From Papilionanthe hookeriana x Papilionanthe teres (lineage: Eukaryota; Streptophyta; Magnoliopsida; Asparagales; Orchidaceae), in NCBI GenBank assembly GCA_022702705.1, contig CM040422.1:33751270-33815269 (forward strand): a DNA stretch of 64,000 nt. The letters are read 5' to 3'. A program made the position numbers and the translations under genes. The stretch's first letter is position 1. The number at the start of each line of letters is the position of its first letter. The notes below the pieces were generated by a model, which was not told the origin of the DNA, searched no databases, and saw nothing but the letters and a program-made list of their open reading frames with translations. Of the stretch, positions 1 to 11,867 are shown piece after piece.

Positions 1-1583
1 AGAGTCACAATCATCCACCCAACAAACGTGAAGGAAATTAGGAGTTTTTTAGGACATGTTGGATTCTACAGGCAATATACTAAAGTCATTTTTTATAAGA
101 ATTTCATTTTAAAATAGTTGATAGGAAGGAAGCTAATAATCAAATTACAGATCATCTGTCTAGACTTGAACCTGAAAAATCGCTCTATTTTGAAAAAGAA
201 ATTAATGGACTTTTTTCAACTGAAAAATTGTTCAATTATATGTGTGGTGTGTTCCATGGTATGCAGACATTGTGAACTTTATTGTTAGTAATATTTTATG
301 TTATTTCTTGACACACAAATAAAAGAGGAGATTTTTATCTGAAGCTAAGACATATTTTTTGGATGACCCATTTTTATATAAACAAGGAAAGTATCTAATT
401 ATTCAAAGATGTGTGCCTTTAGAAGAAACTTATGAAATTATCTAAAAATATCATGATTCTTATTTTGGGGGACATCTTGGTTTTAGTAAAACAACATAAA
501 AAATTTTAAAATATGGATTTTGATGGCCTACTATCTTTAAAAATGTTAATGCATAAATTAAAAATTGTGATCATTATCAATGTGTAGGTAATATTTTTAG
601 AAGAAATGAGATGCCTCTCAATAATATTTTGCAACTAGAGATATTTGATGATTTGGGATTAGATTTCATGGGACCATTTAAACCATCTTTCGAAAATTTA
701 TATATATTGTTAGGAGTATACTATGTATCTAGATGGATAGAAGAGTTGCTTAACCTCTATGTGATGTTCACAGTGTTGCAAAGTTCTTATGAACAAATAA
801 ATTTTGCTAATTTGGAATGTAGAGAGTGATCATAACTAATGGGGGAAGTCATTTCAAAAATACAATTATAGAAAAATTAATAAATAAATATCATATCAAT
901 CATCAAATTTCAACTTCTTTTCATCCTCAGACAAGTGGTTTGGCTGAATTATCCAATTGGAAAATTAATATAATTTTAGAAAAATATGTAAACCCAAAAA
1001 AATTGGATTAGTTAGTCAAACTTAATTATGCTTTGTGTCTTATATGAATGCATATAGAACTCTTTTAAGAATGTCTCCATACAAGTTAAGATATTGGAAA
1101 GCTTGTCATTTAACAGTTGAAATTGAGCATAAAGCATATTGGGCTATTTAAGGAATTTAGCTACAATTTGAAGAATGCTGGTGAAAAGTGATTATTGTAA
1201 TTAAATGAGTTAGAAGAGATAAGATATGAATCTTATGAGATAGCTAAAATTTATAAGAAAAAGATGAAGAAATGGCATGATCAGAGGATTCTTACTAAAA
1301 ATTTAAAGCCAAGACAAAAAATTTTCTATATAATTCAAGGTTGAAATTATTTTCAAGAAAACTTAACTCCATATGTATGGGACCATTTATTGTAATAAAT
1401 GTTTATCCCTATGGAGCTGTGGATATCAAAGATCCTAAAACTAAGAAAATATTCAAGGTGAATGGTCACAGACTGAAACGTTATTTCTTAGGGGATCAAA
1501 CTAAATTAAATGATCTTATGAAGTTGGATACTCAGAATAAGCACGAGGTACGTCGGGCTGACGACGTAAAACCAAGCTCTTAG
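1..1583 (+). pseudogene. Athila pol remnant: RT end, RNase H tail and integrase
   Basis: The first 90 bases encode the connection after RT (EIRSFLGHVGFYRQY). A deletion at about 95-115 joins this to the end of the RNase H region (DHLSRLE). Integrase follows: zinc-binding remnants at about 440-600, core LGLDFMGPF at about 655-680, ITNGGSHFKN at about 830-860, and HPQTSGLAEL at about 925-950. The first catalytic Asp and the Glu are kept, but the second Asp is Asn in ITNGG, so the enzyme would be dead. A C-terminal segment at 1341-1583 (GPFIVINVYPYGAVDI) matches the end of Athila integrases. The reading frame shifts several times, for example near 830. The family call is firm and there is no activity. 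Confidence 0.85.
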
Positions 1584-3232
1584 TGGGAGGCAAACCGTAG
1601 TTATCAGTGTGTTTTTATTTTTAATTTTATGTTGTTGTGATTGTTTTTAAAAATGCATTAATATTTTGAATATGTAATGATAATTTTAAGACCTCAATTG
1701 ATGACTTAGACGTGATAGAATGAGTATTTGGACATTAAGCTAACCTGTGCTAAAATGACCACCGATGTTAAGAACCAATATTCAGCACTTAAGCGCAGTA
1801 GTTAAAAACATGCATAAAAAATTTTCTAAGAGAATTAAATGTCATGAAGTTATCTTAAACGTTATTTGTTGGTTTGTGAATGTGGGTAGTGGGTCCAGGC
1901 TTCTCTTCAAAGTCTATAAATAAAATGAAGCATAAGTGATTCTTACCCTTCTCCAAACTTTCATCCTAAAGTTTAAGTGAAGATATTTTTGAGTTGAAAA
2001 AGAAGTGATTAAGTTAGAAAAAATGTCTTCTTGAGAGATTGAATTGAAGAAGAAATATGAGGCCATCAATAAGAAGTTTGTAAGTCAAAGTGCGCAAGAG
2101 TTATACAATGGATCCTAGCCGTTAGTATAGAAGGAATTGTGGAGAAGATTGCAAAAATTGAGGTTGATGGGGCTCTAATTGAAGAAAAGGTGAATGAAAC
2201 TAATGTGCATATTGGATTGAAACTCAAAATGCAATTAAGTCATACAAGTTTTATTGAAAAAGCGCACAAGGCGATGTATCTCAAAAGCAAGTGGATTGAA
2301 GAAGATTAAATAAGAGTTCTTCATCATCGTTTGTTCTATCAAATATATGTGCCAAATGGTTTAGAGGGAGCAAATAAAGGACATGTATAAGTTCTGCCTC
2401 ATGGAGAATGAAATTAAGTTTGAGAGTCTAACTAGTTTTCTTGTTGTTAGTGCTTGTTTATTTTAAGTGTGTTTGATGTAGTTGGTCCTAAGTTGTGATT
2501 TATTTAGATGTTATCTCATCCAAAATTTTTTGGAGTGGAGATAAGTTGTGTTAATTGCGTTTTTTACTTGTTTGACATGTGAATGAAAGAGTTAATTATG
2601 ATAGAATCAAATTATGGAAAGTTGTGAATTTTGAGAAAAAGGAGAATAGAAGGGGAAGAAAATAGTTACTATGATTTATAAAGACCATTTAGAAGTGGAT
2701 GACTTAAGAAGATGTGCATTTAACTAAAAAATTAAAAATATCCAAATTTGTGCACAGGCGCTTAGGTGTGATCACCCTGCACTTAAGCGTATGCTTACCT
2801 GAGAGATAGGCGCCTAAGTGTCGAACCAGTCAAGCTTAAGCGCGGGTTCACGAAAATCGGTTCATGAACAGTTATAAGTGAAAAATTGATTTGAAAAACT
2901 ACATTTTTTTCCCCAATATTCTTCTTCTTCCTCAATTAGTCGCGATTTTGGTCCTAGGGCGTCTCCAAATTTGAAGAATACTTGGTGGAATTGAGCCAAA
3001 TTTGCTAGATTTCATCATCTCAAGGTTTGAGCTTCTCTTCTATGTAAAAATTTTTTATTTTCACCATAGATTTGGAGTACATTATGGAAAAACCAAAACT
3101 TACTATTTATGGTGAAAATTTAAGAAAATTGATGAATATTACATGGAAAAGTTAGTCTAAGCTTTTGGATGTTAGATTAGTGATTTAGATTTGAGTTTAG
3201 AATTTATATTGAATTTTATGTGATTTTTAGAA
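1584..3232 (+). other. Spacer between integrase and the post-integrase ORF of element A
   Basis: About 1.65 kb without an open frame longer than 60 codons. It contains variants of an AAGCGC/GCGCTTA motif at about 1789-1797 and repeatedly at 2757-2845. The same motif appears in the Athila LTRs downstream. A spacer of this kind between integrase and the third ORF is usual in Athila elements. I see no promoter that I can support. Confidence 0.5.
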
Positions 3233-3870
3233 ATGTCACCAAGAATGAAGAGGAACAAGGGAAATGCAACTTTTGATTTGAGCAAGTTCTTGAGTTTGAA
3301 AGCTTAGAATATATATGCAGATGCAATGCAGTCCCAAAAATTAATTCCAGAGCAGTGTTTTAAAAATTTTGGCTGAGAACTGAAAGATTTGATTGTCGTT
3401 GTCAGTGGGATCAATAATGTTATTCTTATGTTGTTGCTGTGATTTCTGTAGTCTGGGAGTTCTATGCTAATCTCCCTGAAGCTGAGGAGGATCACGAGAT
3501 GGTAAGAGGAAAATCAGTAGCATTTTCATTTTACCACCAGCCAGAGGATACGATGTGTTTTTATGTAAATTATAATCCTACGAAGGAAGAGTTAAACGAG
3601 ACTATATTTTCATTAACTGCGAGAAGACAGTTATCGAAAATTACAGGTGGAAGAAGTATAAATTTTCCTACATCAAATCTTGATGCCACGGCAAAAGCGT
3701 GGCACTATTTCATTTCTACTCATCTACTCCATACGAATCATCTTAGTGAAGTAACCATAGAAAGAGTCACTTCGAACTACTACATTCAGCAATATAAGCA
3801 TATTAATATTGGATGTCTTACTTATCAGGCCATCACTAGTTCTGCAGAGCTACCACTACTACAGGTTTAG
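3233..3870 (+). pseudogene. Athila post-integrase ORF, putative plant transposon protein domain
   Basis: An ATG at 3233 begins MSPRMKRNKG, followed by FDLSKFLSL, which resembles the opening of the third ORF in Athila elements. That frame stops near 3306 and the coding signal resumes in another frame at about 3439-3870. There VVWEFYANLPEAEE, then VRGKSVAFSF, then AKAWHYFISTHLLHTNHLSEVT follow the order of the 'putative plant transposon protein' domain found in the env-position ORF of Athila-like elements. The function of that ORF is not established. Some Athila relatives have an envelope-like product there, but I see no convincing signal peptide or membrane span. Stops and frameshifts make this a pseudogene. 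Confidence 0.7.
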
Positions 3871-3983
3871 GATTTGCATTCTTAATCTTTTTTCATGTAA
3901 GCAAGTTGGTTTGAAGTTTGATAGTTGGGAGGAGATTTAACAATCTCTTAAGCCTACCCCAAGTGTGAATATGAAGTCTTATT

Positions 3984-4322
3984 TTGAGCATTCTATTTTT
4001 GGTTGAAAGAAAGATTTCTAGATGTTCTAGTGCTTCTACATCTCATGCCTCTATGTCTCATGCATCTACATACCATGATCAATCTACTAGTCATGATTCC
4101 CAAACACAATTAATGAAAAGGATGATGGATAACATCAACTATACTGCAGACAAGGTACAAAAATTTAAAAAATATGTAGATCATATTAATACTTATATTA
4201 GAAGGCATAGTGATTATGAAGAAAAATATCACACATGTTTGGAGAAACTCATCCGAGGAGATCAGAGTGTGTTATTTCCTTCATATCCACATTGCCCTCA
4301 TTATGAGTCTACAAGTATTTAG
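3984..4322 (+). pseudogene. C-terminal remnant of the Athila post-integrase ORF
   Basis: A 112-codon open stretch just downstream of the domain above, in another frame. It has a Ser/Thr/His-rich start (STSHASMSHAS) and then a segment that looks helical and charged (MKRMMDNINYTADKVQKFKK). In intact Athila ORF3 proteins a low-complexity hinge and a helical C-terminus follow the conserved domain, so this is most simply the tail of the same protein separated by a frameshift. It ends in an acidic, Asp-rich out-of-frame run (GATGATGATGATGG) at about 4323. Function unknown. Confidence 0.5.
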
Positions 4323-5788
4323 GATGATGATGATGGTGGTGATAAGGACGAGGAGTGATTTGAGTATGTTTTAGTTGTTCTTGAACTTTATTTATCATTG
4401 TTGTTTGGACTACTATTATGTTATCTATTGTTATGATAAACAGTGTTGTATTTGGTTATGTTGTGATGCGAGTTATGTTTGGTTTATGTGGTAGTAAATG
4501 TGTTAACATTGTTATTTGGGTGTATTTTGTTGAGCTCTGAATGATTTTATTCCTAATATATTAGGAAATTTTAGAATAGAGCTAACTTTCACTTAAGAAT
4601 TTTATGTTTTAATTTTCAATCTACTACCATATATTTTCTTTCTGTTGTGGTTGCGAAACTATATTAGTTTGTGTTAATTTGCTTTTATGTTATCCTCCAC
4701 TACATAGGAGTCCTTTTGAATCTCTTATATATTAAAATTAAAATAAATTTTGATTTTTTATTTTACTCCTATTTTTAATTTTTGTATTTTTATATTTAGG
4801 ATATGAAAATCCCTGTAAGCATGATGTTTTAATTATTCATTCCTGCCTATATATACGATATGTTATAATGTTTTATTTTATTAAAAATTTAAGTTAGGGG
4901 GGGATAAAAATTCAATTTCCAAAACTTAAAAGTTTATTTGTTCTCAATTATGCTACTAATAAATTTGATTTTGATTGAAAAATGATTATGTGTGAAGTTA
5001 AATTAGGGAAGTAAAATTTTGAATATAGAAATGAGTAAGAGAATTTAGTTAAAATGTACAGTGATACTGAAAATTTTGAAGTTAAAAATTTCTGAGTTAA
5101 GAAATGTTAAAAATTGTATAACCATCTTTTGTAGAAGATGTTGTACTTTTGAAATATAGAAGGATTAGACTTTTATTTTGAATACTTAAATTTCTTTTAA
5201 AAAAAATTCAAAACTATTATTATATTTTTAAGTAAAGGATATATATCAAACCTTTGCTTTAGGAAAGGAAGAGTGGAATTCAAAATCATTAAACGCATAT
5301 CCAGATGTAGTAATCCTCACCAGAAAAAAAAAGAAAAAGGAAAAAGAAAAAGAAAATAAAAAGAAAAGGTGAAGTATAGTATGTGAAAAAAAGGAGGAGA
5401 AACTTGAGGATTAGTGCCTAATCAAAAATTGGTTCCATATCTGATCTTTTTAAAGCATAAGACTTGAGAAACTCCTAAGCTTAAGGGTATATTATAGTAT
5501 GTATAATTATTCTTAATGAAATATTTGAAGTAAAGAAGATATAATGCTTAAACTCTATATTTAGAAAATCTACAAATATTTTTGAACTAGATAGGAACTC
5601 ATATTTTCATACTTTTTCACCTTAGAGATTTCTAAACTTCAAGTTAGACTCATTTACTAATGTTTTTTATAAATTGGAATGCTAAATTTCTAGAACAAAA
5701 TTTTATAATCTCCTAGAGAAACTCATTCAAATAATTTGCTTAATTTGTTTTTTAATGACAGTAGTGTCACTTGAGGACAAGTAATATT
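4323..5788 (+). other. 3' untranslated part of element A, AT-rich
   Basis: No gene is visible. It includes an A/G-rich stretch at 5315-5400 (AAAAAGAAAAAGG type) and a G-run beside AAGTTAG at 4891-4903 that looks like a second polypurine tract. The phrase CACTTGAGGACAAGTAAT at about 5768-5785, just before the LTR, is characteristic of Athila-type 3' ends and recurs inverted in element C. Confidence 0.5.
4891..4905 (+). other. Internal polypurine-like tract of element A
   Basis: AAGTTAGGGGGGGATAAAAA resembles the true PPT (AAGTTTGGGAGA at 5791) but lies about 900 bases upstream of the LTR. Element C has an equivalent tract about 940 bases upstream of its own LTR. A role as a second plus-strand priming site is inference. 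Confidence 0.4.
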
Positions 5789-5806
5789 TTAAGTTTGGGA
5801 GAATTT
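5789..5806 (+). other. Polypurine tract of element A
   Basis: TTAAGTTTGGGAGAATTT sits directly before the LTR start and after GAGGACAAG, the usual position and wording of the PPT in Athila-type elements. It would prime plus-strand DNA synthesis. Confidence 0.65.
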
Positions 5807-5807
5807 A

Positions 5808-7697
5808 ATATACCTATAATATACAGCATTTATGGACACATTTTATACCTATTTTTGATGATATTGCACTTTAATGGAAGGTATTTGTGTGTATTTCTTT
5901 CAGGTACAATTAAATGGATAAACTATGGCAAAAGGAGTGAAAAATGATCAAATGTGGAGTAAAAATGAAGATGGTCTGAAAATAAACTGGGGCCCCTAAG
6001 CGCTAGTAGACAAAGAAGGCTGCGCCTAAGCGCTGAAGGCTTCACACTTAAGCGCAGGGTAGTTACTACAAAAATTTAAAGAATTTTTGGTAAATTTTGA
6101 AGGAGTGTTTGAGGCAACCTTCGGTAAAAATTGGATTAACTGATAATGGGAGCAAAAATACATTCAAATGGCTCTTGAAGTGAGGCATTTCTTGGATGAT
6201 TCATTGAATGTGGACACATTTTTATGAGACACCAAGACACCTTATGAAAAACTATAAAAAGAAGGAATTTGAGAGAAGGAAGAGTGGAGATTGAAAGATT
6301 AGATTTAGGGTGTTATAAAGTAAGAAGTTGTAGGATTTTAATCTTCTCACTTAACTCATTCCTAGTGAAGGGGAAGGTGGGTAGATAGTTCCAAGTAAGA
6401 ATCCATTATTTGTTAGTTAATTAGCGAGATTTTAACCCTCCAGGGTTGGGCGACCAGTCCTAGGGAGTCTTGTAAGAGAAAGGAATAGATTCAAAAGAAC
6501 TTCATGAGTTTGGTAGAGAGGAATTTGAGATATGTTTTTATCTTTGTACTACATTTGGTTTTAATTTAGACTTCTTGTGTTTTTACAAGTCTTCTACTTT
6601 TAAAATTAATTGATGTGGTTTTAATTTAGACTTCTTGTGTTTTTACATGATTTTTACTTTTAAAATTAATTGATGTTGTGTTTTTTCATGAATTCTGAAT
6701 ATTTTTCTTTATAATTTTTCCTTAAAATGAAAAGTAATTAAGTGTTGGATGGAAGTTATGGGAGTATTGATCTTTAATGTTGGATCAAGTTGTGATGATT
6801 CAATCCTTATACTTCATTTACTTCTTGATTTGGTCGATAAAGATGTTAACATTTCTTATGAGAACCTGTAAGATCTGTGATAGTATTGTCTCAGTCAACT
6901 ATTGGTAAAAATCACATGAGATTGTATGGATGAGAATTTAATTCATATAATTGAGTGCAAATAAATTTGGAAATATACTTTAATGGATGTAGAATTAGAG
7001 GACTTTAGGGTGACAAACTAAAGCCCCCAGTTTGGTTTATTATTTTAGGTTTTGATACGAGAAATTAGCTGCAGGTGGAGGGAAATGAGGGAACTCTATA
7101 GTAAGAGCTAGTATCTTCCCTAGATAACCTGTCTTTAAAACTATTCAAACTTTAAACTAGCCAATGTTCTTTATAGCATCTCTAGTGAGGTTAAAAAATA
7201 ATATTGCTTCTATTTGGCACAACACATTTTGAATACTTCCACAACAAAACTCCTATACTTATTACTTATTCATGATAAGGAAAAAGATATTTTGATTTAT
7301 ACTTCTTTTACCTTAAAAAAATCTCATTAAAGTTAGTTAATTGTTTACATTATTTCAAAATATAAAAAAATACCAAAAAGAATTGAAATTTCTATCCTAC
7401 GATAATATCTATAGTTTAAGTAAGTATTTTATTCTAAATATATTTTGTGTTCTAAATTCTTATTAAAAATCTATAATTTTCCCAGTGGGTTCGATATTTC
7501 TAGGCTTAATCAGAAAGTCCTATAATACTTGATAACGATATGTATGCTTGCGTAGAATCCCAAAATTTAAATATTACAGTTGAACTCTAATTTACATCGG
7601 AGTCATGTTTTTAGCGTTGTTTTAAAGAAAGAAATTTCATTAAAGAAAATTAGAAATTATAACATATAAATAAATCATAATAGAATAGAAGGGATCA
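5808..7697 (+). repeat. 3' LTR of Athila element A
   Basis: About 1.9 kb. The start is recognised from the preceding PPT and from alignment with the other two Athila LTRs here: TTTTATACCTATTTTTG, then GCACTTTAATGGAAGGTAT. The end is recognised from GTGGGTTCGATATTTCTAGG, then ACTTGATAACGATA and CTTGCGTAG. These match the equivalent end block at 9260-9335 in element B. It contains the repeated motif CTAAGCGCT/GCGCCTAAGCGC at 5995-6060. The boundaries are accurate to roughly 10 bases. Confidence 0.7.
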
Positions 7698-7698
7698 G

Positions 7699-9591
7699 TG
7701 ATCCATGAAAAAATACCTATTTTTATGCCTTAATTTTTATCAATTTCTAAGGATATTATGTTTTAATGAAAGGTATTTTTGTGTTTTTGGATGTAGGTGA
7801 TGTAAAAAGGTCCAAAAAAGGAAAAAGGGTGAAAAAGGAGCAAAATGGAGCAAAAATGGAGCAAAATACAAGAATTATCAAAAATTATGACCTGGCGCCT
7901 AGGTGCCAGAAGTTGGCGCCTAAGCGCCAAACTCGATACAGAAACTGTCAAGTTTTTGACGACTTTTTGACGGTTATTTTGATGGAGTGAGCGGTTATTG
8001 GACATTCTAGAAGACTGGCAGTTGTTCCTTGATAATAGGACATGTGATACATTGCATTTGGACGCTCCAAAATAGTTTTAATCTCGAAGAGGTGCGAGCC
8101 AAAGTGAAGAGGTGCGAAGAACTGGACGCGGTGTCCGGCGCCTAGGCGCTAGACAGACCTTCTAGAAGATTCATTGAATTTGGACATGTTTTGAAGAGGT
8201 GCCTTAAGGCAACCCTTGAAGCCGATAAATAGGAGTCCACTCCTTCAGAAAAAAGTGTGTGTGCCCTCATTGCATCCCCTATCTCTTAGCCACTTTAGGA
8301 TCTCTCATCCTTAGAGAGAGAAATAGAGAGAGAAATATAGGGCCACTTTTATTTAGTTTAGTGAGTTCATTTTCAAATTATCGCATCTAGAGTTCATTAC
8401 ACTGTGGAGATAGTAGGAATCAGAAGATCTGTAGAAGGAATATTTGAGATAAGTATTTTATTTTTTATTCAAAGTTTATTTATTATGTTTTTCTGTTTAT
8501 ATTCAATGTGTTCTGAGTAGTTAGTTTTCTTTCTTATTTCAATTATGAAAAGATAAACAAGATAATATAAAATTCGATGGAGAATTGAAAATCAAAATAT
8601 TTGCAAAACATTGTGATGATATTAATACCTGATCTTACTTTACTTTTTAAATTGACCATTTAAATTGTTAAAACCTGTTGAAGAGTTTTGAGACTTAGAA
8701 GGAGAAGAACTCTAAACTTGTAGATGTCACATGAATCATTGGGTAGTCGAAGGCCATGCGCAGGCTATTCAAGGTGAAGTGCAAATAAATAGGAAGATAA
8801 GATTTAAAGGGCATAGAATTGATAAGTTTTTAGACTAACAGACTAAATTTTTATAATTTGATTTATAGATAAGGAAAGGGTCACTAGTAAGGCCGACCAT
8901 AGCCACCCTTGGACATCTAGTAGTGTGAGCCTTGATTAACTCATTCTACTAACAATACATCCGGACCTGATCTGTAGATTAGTCAATGTTCTTTACGCCT
9001 GGATCAAAGGGTAAAGAATAGGAATGCTTCTATTTGGCACAATACCATAAAATAGATTCTCCAACAAATATTAAATTATCTTGAAAATCTTGGATTAATT
9101 GAAAGGAAGAAAGTTGTTTGTTTTATATTGTTTTCACATAATCATTTTCTTATTCTTGTTTTCTTTATCTGCATCTAGTAAATTAAAAGTAATTTATAGT
9201 TAGATTAAAATACAAAAAGATTTTGAAATACAATATTTAAAAATTTATTACCCTTTTTCCCCATGGGATCGATACTGGGGTCTTTATTTCAAAGCCCTTT
9301 ATTACTTGAAACGATACATATACTTGCGTAGTACCGAAAAAGTATATAAAATATTTTCCTTTAAAATTATATTTTGCTATATAAACATGTATTTAAAAAG
9401 TATTAATCAATGACGGCCTAGCATTCAGTAGCAATCAAGTTTTATTTAATATTATTGTCGTAAATTAAAATTTGGTACACATCCATATAGCAAGTTATTC
9501 TGGGTCAAGTGTTTCGCGCCTTTCGCTGTAAATTAAATTTTCTAAGCAGTGGTAAGAAATTCTTGTATTTGGAAATACAAAAATCGGGTCA
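7699..9591 (+). repeat. 5' LTR of Athila element B
   Basis: Starts TGATCCATG and ends GGGTCA, with the PBS 6 bases beyond. Length is about 1.89 kb, close to the LTRs of elements A and C. Near the end, CCCATGGGATCGATACTGGG and ACTTGAAACGATACATATAC match blocks in A and, inverted, in C. GCGCCTAAGCGCC and GGCGCCTAGGCGC occur at about 7892-7930 and 8138-8150. The two open frames at 7763-8005 overlap on opposite strands around this GC-rich motif and look non-coding. Confidence 0.75.
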
Positions 9592-9597
9592 AGTTTT

Positions 9598-9615
9598 TGG
9601 CATCATTGCTCGGGA
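9598..9615 (+). other. Primer binding site of element B, tRNA-Asp type
   Basis: TGGCATCATTGCTCGGGA follows the LTR by 6 bases. It is a decayed form of TGGCGCCGTTGCCGGGGA, the PBS usual in Athila elements and complementary to the 3' end of tRNA-Asp. Confidence 0.75.
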
Positions 9616-9757
9616 ATAAGAGGTACAATTTATAGATTTTTAAATATTATTTTTCCAAAAACATAAAAAAATATAATAATATAAAAATAAAAATATAAAA
9701 ATAAAATAAAATATAAATAAAAATAAAAAACTTTTTATTCCTTGCTTTATTTTTTTT

Positions 9758-10834
9758 ATGCGTAGTTTTAGTTCTGAAGGATTAATACCTTTAGATTCTG
9801 AACTAGAAAGAACAATTAGAAAAATTAAAAAGGGAAAAAAAATTCAAAAATTTCAAGAAATGGCTACTTTACCAAATCCAATTGAACTTAATGATCAAAA
9901 TGTTTATAAACCATTAAGGGATTATGCTAACCCTACAGTTGATGAACTTCATAATAGTATTCAAATACCCACTATAGATACTAATTCTTTTGAACTTAAA
10001 ACGTCTATTATTCAAATGGTACAAAACAATCAATTTGGTGGAACACCAAATGAGGATCCAAATTTACACCTTGATAGTTTTTTAGAACTTTGTGCTACCT
10101 TTAAATATAACAATGTTTCTGATGATGCAATTAGACTTAGACTCTTTCCTTTTTTCTTAAGAGATAAAGCAAAGATGTGGTTAAACTTATTAGCAACTGG
10201 TTCTATTAAAACATGGGTTGAAATGGCACAAAAATTCCTTGTTAAATATTTTCCTCCTTCTAAAACTGCTAAATTAAGAAATGATATTACTTCATTTAGT
10301 CAATTTGATGGGGAGACAATATATGAAAATTGGGAAAGATTTAAAGAACTATTAAGAAAATGTCCTCATCATGCTTTACCTGATTGGTTAATTATTCAAA
10401 CATTTTACAATGGATTAATTGGATCTTTAAAATCAATTATTGATGCTGCTGTTGGAGGCTCTTTAATGTCTAAACCATTTGAAGAAGCTTACACTTTAAT
10501 TGAAGAAATGGCTAATAACAATTTTGAATGGCCTTCTGAAAGGATTAATCCTAAAAAGATGGCAAGTATTCACGATAATGATGCCTTTTCTATCCTAGCT
10601 TCACAAGTAGCAGCAATGTCAAAAAAATTAGATAATTTTGCAATTAATTTTTCACATAATAACTCTGCTAATATTAAAGATTCTCAAACTATTGAAACTA
10701 TACAAGCTATTGCAAGTATAAATAATTTTTATTCAAATTATTATAATCCTGGGTGGAAAAATCATCCTAATTTTAACTGGAATAATTCACAACAACAATG
10801 GGGTAATAATCAATCTTATCCCACTGGAAATTAG
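9758..10834 (+). pseudogene. gag: Athila gag polyprotein, N-terminal part
   Basis: The capsid-like core of a Ty3/gypsy Gag protein, 358 codons to a TAG. The retrotransposon gag domain spans about residues 95-245: GTPNEDPNLHLDSFLELC, then DAIRLRLFPFFLRDKAKMWL, then WVEMAQKFLVKYFPPSKTAK and ETIYENWERFKELLRKCPHH. These are the standard Athila capsid blocks. The Asn/Gln-rich tail (NPGWKNHPNFNW) is also typical. The coding signal continues past the TAG (NNQVNQNYKPPGFNNQQ), so the stop is a late mutation inside a longer gag. Gag would assemble cytoplasmic particles that package the RNA. I chose the ATG at 9758 because it opens the frame 140 bases after the PBS. Confidence 0.85.
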
Positions 10835-11339
10835 AATAATCAAGTTAATCAAAATTATAAACCACCTGGATTTAATAATCAACAGAAAAAGTTATCAACA
10901 GAAGAATTAATTTTACAAATGAATAATCAATTACAAAATCAAAATACTGCTATTCATAATATCGAAAATCAAATGGGGCAAATTGCTACTTTAATTAATA
11001 ATGCACTCTGTAGGAACACTTCCTAGTAATGTTGAAAATAATCCAAAGGAAACTGGAAAAGAACATGAACATGTTAAGGTTGTGCAACTTAGAAGTGGAA
11101 AGGAATTAAAAGAAAGAATGCACAATGAAATTGAAAAAGAGATCGAGGTCAAGAGATCGAAAAACCTAAAGAAACTCTCTCTCTAGTCAAGATCGATCGT
11201 TATACCTATTAATGTGGAAGTTGAAAAACCACCACCACCTTTTCCTCAAAGACTTAAACAGCAGACACTCGATCATCAATTTTCTAAGTTCTTTGAAATT
11301 TTTAAGTAACTTACTATTAACATACCTTTTGCTGAAGCT
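10835..11339 (+). pseudogene. Athila gag C-terminus and gag-protease linker
   Basis: Gag-like coding continues after the stop at 10832 (STEELILQMNNQLQNQ, then NIENQMGQIATLIN). It then shifts frame to 11001-11186, where VVQLRSGKELKER matches the conserved 'QLRSGK' block of Athila polyproteins ahead of the protease. A further frame has PPPPFPQRLKQQT near 11230, also a standard linker phrase. At least two frameshifts and one stop interrupt it. Confidence 0.7.
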
Positions 11340-11847
11340 TTGGAACAAATGCCAACTTATGCAAAATTTATGAAGGATATTTTAAGCAAGAAACGAAAAT
11401 TTGAAGCTTTTGAAACCGTTGCATTAAGTGAAGAATGCGTAGAAATAATTCAAAAGAAATTACCTGAAAAGCTTAAGGATCCTGGAAGTTTCACTATACC
11501 CTGTGCTATTGGAGAAAAATTTTATGGAAAAGTTTTATGTGATTTAGGAGCAAGTATTAATCTCATGCCATTTTGTATTTTTCGAAGATTAAATTTAGGA
11601 GAGATTATTCCCACCACCGTAACTCTTCAGTTAGCTGATAGATCTATCACTTATCCTAAATGAGTTATAGAGGATGTCCATGTTAAAGTGGATAAATTTA
11701 TCTTCCCTGTACATTTCATCGTACTTGATATGGAAGAAGATAAAGAGATACCTATTATTTTAGGGAGACCTTTTCTAGCTACCGAACGAGCTATGATTGA
11801 TGTGCAAAAGGGAGAATTAAACATGAGAGTTAATGATCAAGAGATTT
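11340..11847 (+). pseudogene. Athila aspartic protease
   Basis: The frame opens with MEQMPTYAKFMKDIL, the conserved Athila stretch before the protease. The active-site region is CDLGASINLMPF at about 11540-11575. The usual D-x-G motif is present as DLGAS, as in other Athila proteases. A TGA at 11661 breaks the frame, and coding resumes in the same frame with VIEDVHVKVDKFIFPVHF and IPIILGRPFLATERAMIDV, the second conserved block (ILGRPFL). The enzyme would cleave the Gag-Pol polyprotein. One internal stop and a terminal TAA at about 11847 make it a pseudogene. Confidence 0.8.
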
Positions 11848-11867
11848 AATTCAATGTTCTTAAATCA

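Larger units (their letters stand above)
1..7697 (+). mobile_element. Athila-lineage Ty3/gypsy element A, 3' part, decayed
   Basis: The 5' half of this element lies outside the window. From left to right it holds an RT/RNase H remnant, an integrase remnant, an Athila-type post-integrase ORF, a polypurine tract and a 3' LTR. The pol wording, such as LGLDFMGPF and DHLSRLE, is typical of the Athila clade, as is a long extra ORF region between integrase and LTR. Many stops and frameshifts show that it is old and cannot move on its own. Its LTR abuts the 5' LTR of element B. Confidence 0.85.
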
